Source: Pinus tabuliformis
Taxonomy: Eukaryota; Streptophyta; Pinopsida; Pinales; Pinaceae
DNA length: 64,000 nucleotides
Direction of reading: 5' to 3'
Assembly (NCBI GenBank): GCA_031772625.1
Contig: CM062808.1
Location: 138,486,605-138,550,604, forward strand
Positions 44,083-54,205 of this stretch are shown here, one piece after another. Position 1 is the stretch's first letter; each line of letters opens with the position of its first letter. The notes under the pieces were generated by a model. The model made no database searches. It was given only the letters and a program-made list of their open reading frames with translations, and was not told the DNA's origin. The translations under genes and the position numbers were made by a program.

Positions 44083-46082
44083 TGCTCATCTTCTTCCTCT
44101 GAATCATCGGTGTATGGTTCCACGTAACCCTGTGAAATTCTTCGTTCCTCCATTACCTTACCCTTTATTGGCCTTTATGCAGCAATTTGGTAGATGCAAT
44201 CCAATGCTTTATCCTACTCGTCATCGCGCGCAGGTTCCGTGTAGCGTGGTCCCTCGGTTGGATCTAGCAGAACAACTATGCGGCATGACTTTTTCTCAAA
44301 TATCATCTTCCTCTGCTTGAGATTAATAATCCCATTCATGTCGATGGCCCAGTCTATTCCCAACAACGCGGGGTACGGGCTTTTTTTGTCCACTATCTCA
44401 ATAACTTCAAAGTCCGTTCTAGTGCTTGCACCATCCAGGTCTATGGTGATTCCTTGCAGCCTACCCATGGGCAAGATCTTCTGCTGATTTTCCATCCGTA
44501 ATTGGATTGGAGACCATTGGAGTGGGGGCTTGCTGATACGCTCCCACGTCTGCTTAGGCAAGACGTTTGCATCCGAACCGAGGTCCAGAATGACCTGATC
44601 CATCTCATAGTCGCCAATTCGTGTTGTTAACTGCACTTCTTGTCCGGTTCGCGACGTATGGTCCCCTATTCATCGGACTATGCAAGGTTCTCCCCATCCT
44701 GCGTATTTGTTAATTACCTCCTGCAATCCTTTCACTGCCCTATTATCGCGAAGTAACTTCATGCAAGTTTCTATGAAAGTTGTCAACATCGAGGGACCTT
44801 TATACGGCTCAGACTGATCCCCTTCTAAGGTTGCACCGCTCCCTAGTACCATATTTACTTTAGGTTCTTCAATGCGTGGTTCAGACCTTATCATCTGGAC
44901 ATTTTGTGTCGTCGTAGGAGATGCTATCCTTTTTTCGCAAATCTGTGCTAGCAGCATAGGCCAATGCAGTAGTTCATGGTTGAATTGCTCGCAATAGGGA
45001 CACGATACTCGAGTTGGATTTGTGCAATCCCGCACGTAATGTCTTGGTCCTCCACAATTGTAACAAATTAGCTGTCCTCGAACCCTTCCTGGTACCATTC
45101 TGCCCCGTCCTCGACCCCATCCTTGGAATCCACCACGCGCAAACGTTGCAACTAGGTTTTCACCTTGCCCCGCAGTCTGTAATTGGTAGGCAGATGCCTG
45201 ATCCACCAACATCAGACAATCTTTGTCCTCGTGACCCACCGATCTACAAAAGTTGCAAAAGAGCTATTGGGGGGTCTGATTGTATTTCGGCAACAGGTGG
45301 CAATTATCCGTGTTGTGTTTTCCTCCTACTTGACAGATTGCACACTAGAGCGGGGCGATCATGCTCGACCCTACCTGTGCCTCTGGTCGCAATGGTGCTG
45401 GTCCCCCCGTGACCACAAGATTCACCACAACTGGACAATGGTCTTTATCATGTCCCTGGCCCCTACACTTGATGCACCAAACTTCTTCCCGAACTTCTGG
45501 CGCTTGGTCTTGTTTTAACTTTTGTATTTCCAAACACAAATTTTGGACCTGCGCTTGGATTTGCTGAACTCCCAACCCTGGATCCTGTACCGGGGTTTCG
45601 TGCAGCCGCATTGTTGCCTCCAGCGCTTCTGCTTGGATTGAGATCATCTGTTGTGACAAAGTCAATTTCAGATATGGCGTTAGTGATGCGATAAACCAAG
45701 TGCGGTGCTGTGCATCCGTTAGGGTCATGTTGGCTTCGCGAATAGTGATTTTTAACCTCTGATCCAGATCCCACGGGGTCTCACCAGTCATCATCGTGAT
45801 CTCTTTGAATCCCACGACCGACTGCGATTCTGATTTTGGTCGGCTGAACTCCTTTTTTAATTCCTTGTGGATGCCCGCTATCCCTGCCGTTGGGTTGATG
45901 CCTGAATACTTCATATATCATGTTAGCGCTCGGTCCTGTAGTGTGCTGACTAAGACAACTTTCTTGATATTATCTTCCATGATTTACTGCGCGTTCCTTA
46001 CTGAATGCAATACAAACCAAAATTTTTCCGGATCTTCACTCCCTGCTCCTTTGAATACTGGTAACTGGATGGCACTCGCCAT
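44067..46082 (-). pseudogene. ORF1: gag capsid, zinc knuckles, aspartic protease
   Basis: ATG at 46080-46082, about 75 bp after the PBS. Capsid: QLPVFKGAGSEDPEKFWFVL, LQDRALTWYMKYSG, IHKELKKEFSRPKSESQSVV. Knuckles: CIKCRGQGHDKDHC (CX2CX4HX4C), CRSVGHEDKDC, CYNCGGPRHYVRDC and a CPYC variant. Gly/Arg-rich GGFQGWGRGRGR. Protease: QVILDLGSDANVLPKQTW (DxGS in place of D-T/S-G) and LLGIDWAIDM. The ORF ends EEEDEQWRTE-stop at 44067-44069, overlapping the ORF2 start by 16 bp. Stops at about 45989, 45345, 45261, 44667, 44214 and 44175. Confidence 0.85.
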
Positions 46083-46155
46083 TACTATTGTCCTGATCTT
46101 TTGTCACTCTTTTCTCTAATGTCCCCGCCTTTCACACTAGACAACCCTTAGGCAG

Positions 46156-46180
46156 ATCCCGGTCCCGGCAATGGAACCCT
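46156..46180 (-). promoter_or_regulatory. Primer-binding site of the 8.5-kb element
   Basis: Read leftward after the LTR end: GGGTTCCATTGCCGGGACCG. It is comparable to the TGGCGCCGTTGCCGGGGA PBS class (Asp-tRNA-type) used by Athila/Tat elements. Confidence 0.6.
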
Positions 46181-46185
46181 TTTTT

Positions 46186-47067
46186 GGCTTATTTGGGCTT
46201 GACCCAAGTTCGGAAGAATTATTTAGCCAAACAAATCCTGCAGCTACCGACCCTTTCGGCAACAGCCCGCGAAGCGCGGACTGAGGTCTCACCCGAGGTA
46301 GCAGGGGAGGGTGCTGGAACTAGGTTTCTGCACCCTGGGGATGTCTTGGATGTGGTTTGGGGCTCGCGTGTTGTTCTGCAGCCTCGCGCTATGCCAGATC
46401 CGCGCAGATCAGAATACCCTTAGCGCACTTATTACAGATTGAATCACTTATTACTAGTTTGATCTAGTTAAAACGGTCTTTAAGAAAACATTTATTACTT
46501 TTGGTTACTTCGCACATCAAGATTAACCCAGTTCACATGTATTCAACAGTAGCAAATGCCGAGATCATAATAGTTCGTTTATCATAAAAGAGTAAAATCG
46601 CAATTAACACAGAATTCAGAAGAAACTTATCTTTATTATCAATCTTCAACAATACATCCAGATCCACCCTGCGCACTCAGCTGCAAGGGTCCGCGCACAC
46701 AGCTGTGGAATTTCCAGGCCTCTAGGCACACAACTGTAGAGCCTCTACCTTCTACCCTACTCCTTCGACTCGAACTTATAGACGCTTTCAAGCTATTGCC
46801 TTTCAAAATACATTACATTCCATCTTTCCCAAGAACTACTTTTCCCTTGTAGAGCCACGCTCTATTTATACTCTCCCTTGGCTCGCGATCCCTCCGCGGG
46901 CCGACTCTATTACTATTTCTTTACATTATTTTCGGGCGGACTACCCTTTGACTCAACCTCCTATAGTTCGCGCTCCGCGCTTTCCGCAGAGTCTTTTATC
47001 CTAATATTACCCACAATTCCGGGCTTCGTACCCCATACTCGTTCCACGGGGCTTGCGCTACCCAACA
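46186..47067 (-). repeat. 5' LTR (right copy)
   Basis: It runs from GGCTTATTTGGG (its terminal TGTTA has decayed to TTTTT) to GCTACCCAACA. See the left copy. Confidence 0.9.
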
Positions 47068-49891
47068 GTGAGGCCTTGCCAAATCCTTGAACATCAATTG
47101 GCTAATGCAATCTCCACCGTCCATTTTGAGCCTGAGTTTTGCCCTCGATTATGGCACATAGTTATATGGGTTAACCACTTAGCCCTCAAGGCTAAGGCCT
47201 CTACTTCAACGCATGCAAGCTTCGACTCTTGGCTTAATGCTGGTCACTTCTAGACCACACCCACGCCAATTTCTTGGTGCTCCTTAGCAATTGATTGTGA
47301 TATGTGTGTGTGTGTGTTTTATAACATATATGCATATATATGTTAATACACCTGTGCACGGGCCTAAAGCGCTCAACACCAACCTAAGACTAATTTAATA
47401 AACGTATAATGAACAGGTGAAAGTGAACAAGAAACAATATAATGTCCAAAATTCCTAGAGGAAATAACGATTTGATTCATAGGCATAACCCACATTTTAG
47501 ACATTTAATTACAAGAGTTGGAGTATCACTTATCTTATACAATACAAAGTTTGCCAACTGCGAGTGGGACTTCGACTCTCCACACAACCATAGACAACTA
47601 CGGTCAAGTCTTACTTGCAACTATCACCCTTAAGCCAAATTCCAATGCTTGAGGTGGAGTCTTGTTGGAAGAGAGATCAAATAGTTTCTTTAGCTGAAAT
47701 AAGATGACACAAGGTTAGACAACCTTCATCCACCAACTACCCAACTTTCCACTTAGTGTTCTAAGCATTACATACAAAAACTACGTCCATGCCAAGATAC
47801 CATACAACAGAGAATTCTCATCTCATTTTTAGGAGAAGAGAGTCCACACTAAAGGAAGTTTCATTAGTGGTTGAAATACTGATAGGTGGAAGAAATCACC
47901 CCTCCAAGTGGTTCATCAGTGAGACAAACACCAGAGCATTAGCCATCAAGGTAATTCTTGGTGGTTCATCAACCTCTCATGCACTTGAATGATTTTTCCC
48001 AATATAATAGGTTCTTCAATCCTAGGCTTCTGGTGGGTTTTTCAACCCTCATGCAAGCCTCTACTCTTTGTAATATTTCACCCAGCAAGCCTCTCTTAGA
48101 GGATTCCTCAGTTGGTATTTTTTTCCAAATTCTGATTCTTATGCTACTCTCTCTACACCTCCGATCCCTGGAGGAATTTTCATAGTGCTTTTTCCTGTTC
48201 TCTTCTGCTTCACATACCTACGACATTTTCCAGTGTGTTCCTCCTTGTTTGCTGACTTGTTTTTGTGCCTCCTAACAGATCAATTGTTTGCCTTTTCCCA
48301 AGGCTCCACGCAATCAACTCCGAGACAACACAACCCATGCTCGTCTTTAAATTTTTGTCCTTTTCTTGCTTATGATTCGAAAATTGAAGGACACTTGGGC
48401 TTGTCCTTGTCTCTTTAGTTAAATTTAATGCACAATCCACTCATTTAATTTTCTCATCCAACCCATGATTGGTGTATTTGATTTTGTTAATTCCTCAAGA
48501 AATTTCCCTCCCCAAGCAAACTAGAGTCTGTGTCCCTTCTCTCATTCTTTGAGTAATTACAGTTATTTACAGTAATGAGAGGTTCAACTAGGGATATTAC
48601 ATACATTACCTACGATAAGGATCTAAATTGCACATAGAGTTTACACAAAGATGATATGTGAAACAACATCAATACATTACATTTGTATTAGCTTAATCCC
48701 AGATAATTACATGTGAGTTGAGTTTAGGTAAACCCTAACAATGGGTTGATCTAGGGTTAAAAATATATATATAAGTCCGATCGATCACTCATTCCTCCTC
48801 TTACGTGATCACAGAGGGTTGAGATTTATACATATACATGAGAAAAGGAGTGAGCAGGTGGAACCATGATATCTCTTATCTCGCTTATCAATTACTATGC
48901 CAGATCTTAATAAGAGTAGAGAAAAGAAAATGTGAGTGGATTTCCCATCCAATTCAAGACAATGATAAAACTTTTTTCATTGCAAATTGGTGGTTTGTGT
49001 GTGATTTGGAAAATTGATTTGTGTAGGCCTAATAACATCGTTCCCATCCTCAAATTTTGGGTTTGGTCAATGCAAGTTTGACCTATGGCTAATGCACTTT
49101 GTTACGACTCTTGATCTGATCCGATGGACATCAAAGCATATTGGCAATGTGTGGAAGGAAATCCATGTTGCCCTTTTTGTCCAGAAGTATGGAACCATCA
49201 CAAACTTAAAGGTCGGTTACAAGAACCCATGGAGCTTACTAGATTTACTAGAAACCATCATTAGTAGCATAAATTGTTAATTAAGGCTCATAACATGCTA
49301 AAACATTGAAATAAATGTATAATATAAACGAGTTACCTCATAGGTCTCTTTTATTGACTTTTTGTGGAAAATGCATGAGAGGATGACATCACTTGGTGAA
49401 AAATGTGTGTTATATGTGGCAAAAATGGATGAAGACGGGTAATAAAACCATGTCAATTTTGGGCGGTGACTTGGTCATGGTTAAAAGTGCTATAAATTAG
49501 TTTTTTTGGTCCATTCAAAATATGAATTGGTTTTTTTTGTTCATTCAAAATAAAGAGAATGGAAATCAACATTTTAAGCTTAAAATACTATAATAATTAT
49601 TTTGGATTCATGGAAGTGCTTGTATTAGATATTCATATTATACAATTAGGTTGCATTTAGGGTATTCAAGGGTGGTGAATCCTTTTTGTATAAAAACCAA
49701 TAATAACATTAATCAAAAATTAATTTGACAAAATTTGCTCGAGCAAATATTAATAATAGTAAATCAATAATAGTAAAAAAACACAAACCTTCTTCCTTTA
49801 CTTGTTAGAGGAAAGCATATTATATTTTTTAATATTTTATTTGAAATTTTATATGAAAATGGATTTTTATAAAAATGATAAATATCACTTC
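47068..49891. other. No recognisable gene
   Basis: A (GT)n run near 47305-47318 is followed by an AT-rich palindromic stretch; from there to 49891 I found no domain, RNA gene or element terminus. Short ORFs here have no protein-like motif. Confidence 0.6.
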
Positions 49892-50085
49892 TTAATCTAT
49901 AAAGTTATACATATATTATTCTCCTTAAAATTTATATAATAATAATAATACCCATTTTTATAAGATCACAACCAAGCCAGACACCAAATTAATCTATAAA
50001 GTTATACATATATTATTCTCCTTAAAATTTATATAATAATAATAATACCCATTTTTATAAGGTCACAACCAAGCCAGACACCAAA
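49892..50085. repeat. 97-bp tandem duplication, two copies
   Basis: TTAATCTATAAAGTTATACA begins copies at 49892 and 49989. The two differ by one base that I can see (AAGATC versus AAGGTC), so the duplication is recent relative to the other repeats here. Confidence 0.95.
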
Positions 50086-50133
50086 TTGGTGTATGAGACC
50101 CTGTTGTTTAGTCTACAAAGGTATACATACTCT

Positions 50134-50206
50134 AGCTCCCTCTAGTTTTGAACCAATGACCTCTTAGGAGGAAACACATGCTCTTAACCATTAGACCCAC
50201 TCAAGC
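50134..50206 (-). repeat. tRNA-like sequence (tRNA pseudogene or SINE head)
   Basis: The reverse strand reads a box-A-like TCTAATGGTTAAGAGCATG and a box-B-like GGTTCAAAACT at tRNA spacing over 73 bp. Acceptor arms do not pair and no clean anticodon arm forms, so this is not a functional tRNA. A weaker second copy (TGAGTGGTTTAATAGTTAAG, reverse strand) lies at about 50235-50266. Confidence 0.5.
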
Positions 50207-50748
50207 TGTATATATAATCTCTAAAAAAAACACAAATTCTTAACTATTAAACCACTCAAATTATACACATAATTATTAAATTATAATAATACAAATTCTA
50301 GCTCACAAAAATAATTTTATAAATCTAACTTATATAATTTACATGATAATACGAAAATTAACTCAACTTTGTTTTTCCACTAATCATTACAAAATGAACA
50401 ACGTATAGCTTGCATCACAATTATAAATCCACTACTCATTTATCATCAACAAAAACCCATTTACAATCCTAAGGTGGTAAATAAATAAACATGCAACGGG
50501 AATACAAAGCGTTTCCCCAATGCCCATGTCCATTCTATTGGCGTGAACAATGAACTAAGTTTTATGTCTCCAATAAAAGGTATGACATAGTAAGATGCCA
50601 AAATTTACATGCATCTAAAATGAAATGGAGTTGAATTTACATGCATTTAAAATGAAATGAAGTTTTTTATATGTGAGATATTTTGAATTTTTATAGATTT
50701 GTTTATGGGAATTGGTAAAATTTTTTTTTAATGAAATTTTGATTTGTA
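50207..50748. other. AT-rich, nothing recognised
   Basis: Apart from the weak tRNA-like trace at 50235-50266 I see no coding or element structure. A 22-bp phrase (ATGCATYTAAAATGAAATG) occurs twice at about 50611-50660. Confidence 0.5.
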
Positions 50749-51022
50749 TTTTTTTTTTTTTTTTTTTCAAAAGGTGGAAAAACCTATCAAACTCAGTTTG
50801 TCAAACCAACAGCGAGGACAGCCATCTTTGGCTGCTATCCGCGAATGTCAGTTGACACATCACTGTTATCAAGGAAAACCACGCCACCTGAAATAACCCG
50901 CTGGTGGTCCGTAAGGGAGCAGACTTTCACTCCTGCCAGATGCCTCTGGGTCTTGGGCCGTTAACCTGTTTCCTTACGTACGAGGAAGACGAGCTCTTAG
51001 CCAAGCAGAAGCAGTGTTATTT
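50749..51022 (-). mobile_element. SINE-like retroposon with poly(A) tail
   Basis: A 19-T run (50749-50767) is the poly(A) tail read from the other strand. The about 230-bp body is much GC-richer than its flanks. The reverse strand has a pol III box A, TGGCTAAGAGC (50993-51003), and a partial box B, GGTTAACGGCC (50956-50966), 37 nt downstream, as in tRNA-derived SINEs. Exact 5' end and target duplication were not found. Confidence 0.6.
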
Positions 51023-53370
51023 TAACTGTTATATATATATATATAAATTTAATGCTTTTTAAAAGAAATCATTTAGTGAATTTGTAAATTTGTAATTTGA
51101 ATGAATTTTACCAAATTCTAAACTAATTAAATTAAATTAAAAAAAAACCAAAAACATTGAAAAAAAATTCTCATTTATATAACACAAGAATTATAAGTGC
51201 ATCCATGACACAACTCTTAATCGACACTTTAATGTTTTTGTTCTTCCGTATAATTTCTTCATTTATGCACACTACCATTTGCAGTAAGAATCTAACTACA
51301 TGCCATGGTTAATTCATTGCATAAGACACGAGGCTCGCATGCAAATTCCCTAATAAATGCTCACGCTTTAACCATTCTCAACCGTCTCACGCAACCTCCA
51401 TCACGACAAAGCAGCTTCTCTTAACCTGAACACCCGAGCCTAGGTTTAAACATATCCGCAGGGCGTGATTAAACTCAACTCAAATAAAATCCCAAACCCA
51501 TTTCTGTTCCAAAATCTCGTCTGTCTATATGTCTATGTCCAGAGCAAGGCAAAGAAAATAGGGCTGAAGTTGAAATGAGTGCTCTGTATTTGCAGCTCTT
51601 TCTTGCCATTCATATTGAATGAGAGTGATCTATATTTGCAGCTCCGTTTTGCCGGTCAAATTGAGTAAGTGATCTAAAGTGATATATATTTGCAGCTCCC
51701 TCTTGTAATTGTGTTTCTGGGATGTCACTTCTAATACTGATTTTGTCTAGCATATGCGTTTTTTTATTCACAGTGAGTTCCGATAGATGTATTTCACATG
51801 GACTTTGTTCTGCATGCAGCCAAGAATGCATTTTTGCTGTAGACGAGACAAGTGTTGGTGGGTAGGAAGATTACCCCCTTTTATTTGGAAACTTTGTTTG
51901 GCATGCGTTATTGTTTTACTAAAGCTGTACCATATTTCATTGACATTTAGCTCGCTGATCTCTCTATAAGAGAGTTATCTCTTAATGTGGAATTTATGCA
52001 CTTTATAAGTATCAGTGTGTTGATTAGTTATTAATGTTCTCTGTAATGAATGCTGTTTGTAACTTGGTTTTGTAACTGTTATGTAGTTACAATCTGTCAG
52101 CTGTAGTGTTTTTGTCTATGTATACATGTGCAAATTTTATATGAGAAAAGTTCTTTATGTTTCGAAATCATGGCTGTGGAAGCAACTATTCCATTGTGGC
52201 TTGTATTTGTCTAGGTGGGTGTGGCTTCACCACTCCCTTAACATCTTCTGGGAGTCTACTTTCTGGACCAAGAATCCATTTTTGACCTAGAGCCCAATAC
52301 TCCCTCCACTGTGACTTCTATTAAACTCCTTAGATATGCGCTTTTCTTCCTCTACATGTTGCGTAGAGGAAATGCAATTGGGAGGTCCATTTTATTCATA
52401 TTTGGGGTGACCGTTATGATTGAAATTGGCTACATGGTTGGTCGGCATTTTTCTCTACAATATTCGCTTTGTCTTGATATGTACTCTCTTCATCATCCCC
52501 TGTCAAGCTTTTGTTCAAAGGCAAATCTAGAGTGGTGCTTACTGATTTCCTTCTGTTTCTCCTCAACCCCTTTGTCTCATTGTGATACAAACGGAGAGTG
52601 AACTATATATTATGTCTCATTGTGATATTGTAAGAAGAGATGTAAAACTTCTTCAATGTTCCTCTACCATATGTAAACCTCACATAAAATCTTTTGGTTT
52701 TTTGATGTGCCAACGTTCTCAAAAGATATTGCCATTGTCATTACTTTTCTTTTATCAGTTGGAAAGAAAAGTGCTTAATAGCACACCTCCACATTGCAAA
52801 ATACTAGAGTGTTAGTTGCCCAACACAGTGAATCCTTTTGTTTGCCCTGTTTGTATAAGGAGTATGGAAACAAGTGAAAGCACCAAAGTAAACTACGCTA
52901 ACCAAACCAAAGCAAAGACTCACCCCTAGTGTGCCGTAGGACTTGAATGTAGGCCATTCATTTACTAGAGCTTCCCCGAGACTTAAGTCCCGTTCCCTTG
53001 CCCAACCATATTGTGGCTTGTTATCATTGTTTTACTATATACATTTGCTACATACTTTTTTTCTTCCCATGGAACTCATTCACAAAAAGCTAGACAATCT
53101 GAAGCCTAATCGAGCCCTAACTCTGCACTGGTGTCGACATGCGCATATTTTCCATCCTCAATAGACCATCTAGTGTGCACTTATTTTCCAGCCTCGATAG
53201 GCCATCGATGTGGTTGCCAACTAAATAAAAAACTTGTTTTAAAGTCTTTCAAAGTATAGATTCCCACAAACCTCCTCGCTTGTCAAATGATTTTACAGTA
53301 ATACAATGCAACCAACTAAATATTTACTAATCAAGCTTTTCTACTTTAGGCCTTCCTTGTTGATTAATGA
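51023..53370. other. No supported gene; short local repeats
   Basis: TATTTGCAGCTC recurs at 51587, 51633 and 51687 within a 46-54-bp imperfect tandem array. The rest has no protein motif I can defend. A segment around 53290-53360 resembles 54210-54275 (ending AGGCCTTCCTTGTTG in both), an old local duplication. Confidence 0.5.
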
Positions 53371-54205
53371 CTTTACATCAGTGAAACATGAATCTCCGAT
53401 CACTCGCGATTAATCACGAGTCAAACTCTGCTCTTTCCTCAAACGATCCGATTCAACTCTGGGCGAGTCAAACTCGCATTGACCAAGTTTGACTCGTGGT
53501 CAACATGAGTTTGACTTGCGACTCACCGATTAATTGTGATTTAGGCGATTGAGGGGATTTTCAGCCCTCAACTCTGTGAGCAAAGGTTTTAACTTTAGAG
53601 GTTTTTGCATTTTTCATTGCATGGTTTAGTTAGGTTAAAAATTAAACGTTGGTCCGTAACTCACTTCTCACTGGTCAGGCCCACAACTCATACACTGAGA
53701 AGGTAATAGAGGCATGATTTCAGTTTCAGTTTACTTCACGTAATAGAGTCGTAGTGTAATAGAGGTGTAGAGTGCAGTGTGCTCCAATGTTAGCTTCAGC
53801 GTGTGCTCTGTCAGAGATTTCAATACCAAACCATTATCGTATCATTTCAGTAGCAATCAAGAGATTTCAGTTACTGATTATTTACTGATTAGTATGCAGT
53901 ATTTTATAAACTTTTAGAAGAAGATGCTTCTGGTTCTATGTAGTCACTGGTTAGGAGTCAGGACTTAGTACTTTGGATCATGTTTGGACTCATAATTTTG
54001 GACATCTATTGATATTATGCATTGTTTGAACATGGCTTTATTGAATATCAATGAAAAATGTTTTTTTAATTCAATATATATGTATATCTTTATTTATTGA
54101 ATTCACCGATTTTTCCCCGATTTTTTCCCGATCCGATTAGAACTCTTCACTCTTTTGCCTCGCCGATTTATTGCCGATTCCGAGTCTGGTAACATTGCTT
54201 TACAT
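53371..54205. mobile_element. Non-autonomous hAT-type element (body 53379-54197) with 8-bp target duplication
   Basis: CTTTACAT at 53371-53378 and 54198-54205 flanks an 819-bp body. The left end is CAGTGAAACATGAATC; the reverse complement of the right end is CAATGTTACCAGACTC (10 of 16 alike, CARTG start). 8-bp duplications and CA-starting terminal repeats are hallmarks of hAT elements. Both subterminal regions are rich in GACTCG/GATTAAT-type words. No transposase. Confidence 0.7.

Larger units (their letters stand above)
38571..47067 (-). mobile_element. Near-complete Ty3/gypsy retrotransposon, 8.5 kb
   Basis: Two LTRs (38571-39456, 46186-47067) in the same orientation are about 90% alike over the first 245 bp by eye. 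Flanks are GTGGG (38566-38570) and GTGAG (47068-47072), a 5-bp target duplication with one change. Reverse-strand order: 5' LTR, PBS, ORF1 (capsid, zinc knuckles, protease), ORF2 (capsid-like, RT, RNase H, integrase, extension), polypurine GTTGGGGGAT, 3' LTR. Both ORFs carry many stops. The element is GC- and CpG-richer than its surroundings. Confidence 0.9.

Noticed and set aside
50134-50206. Functional tRNA gene
   Set aside because: The acceptor arms do not pair and no proper anticodon stem-loop forms.
50805-51005. Known small nuclear or RNase P/MRP-type RNA gene
   Set aside because: No match to conserved boxes I know; the poly(A) tail and box A favour a SINE.
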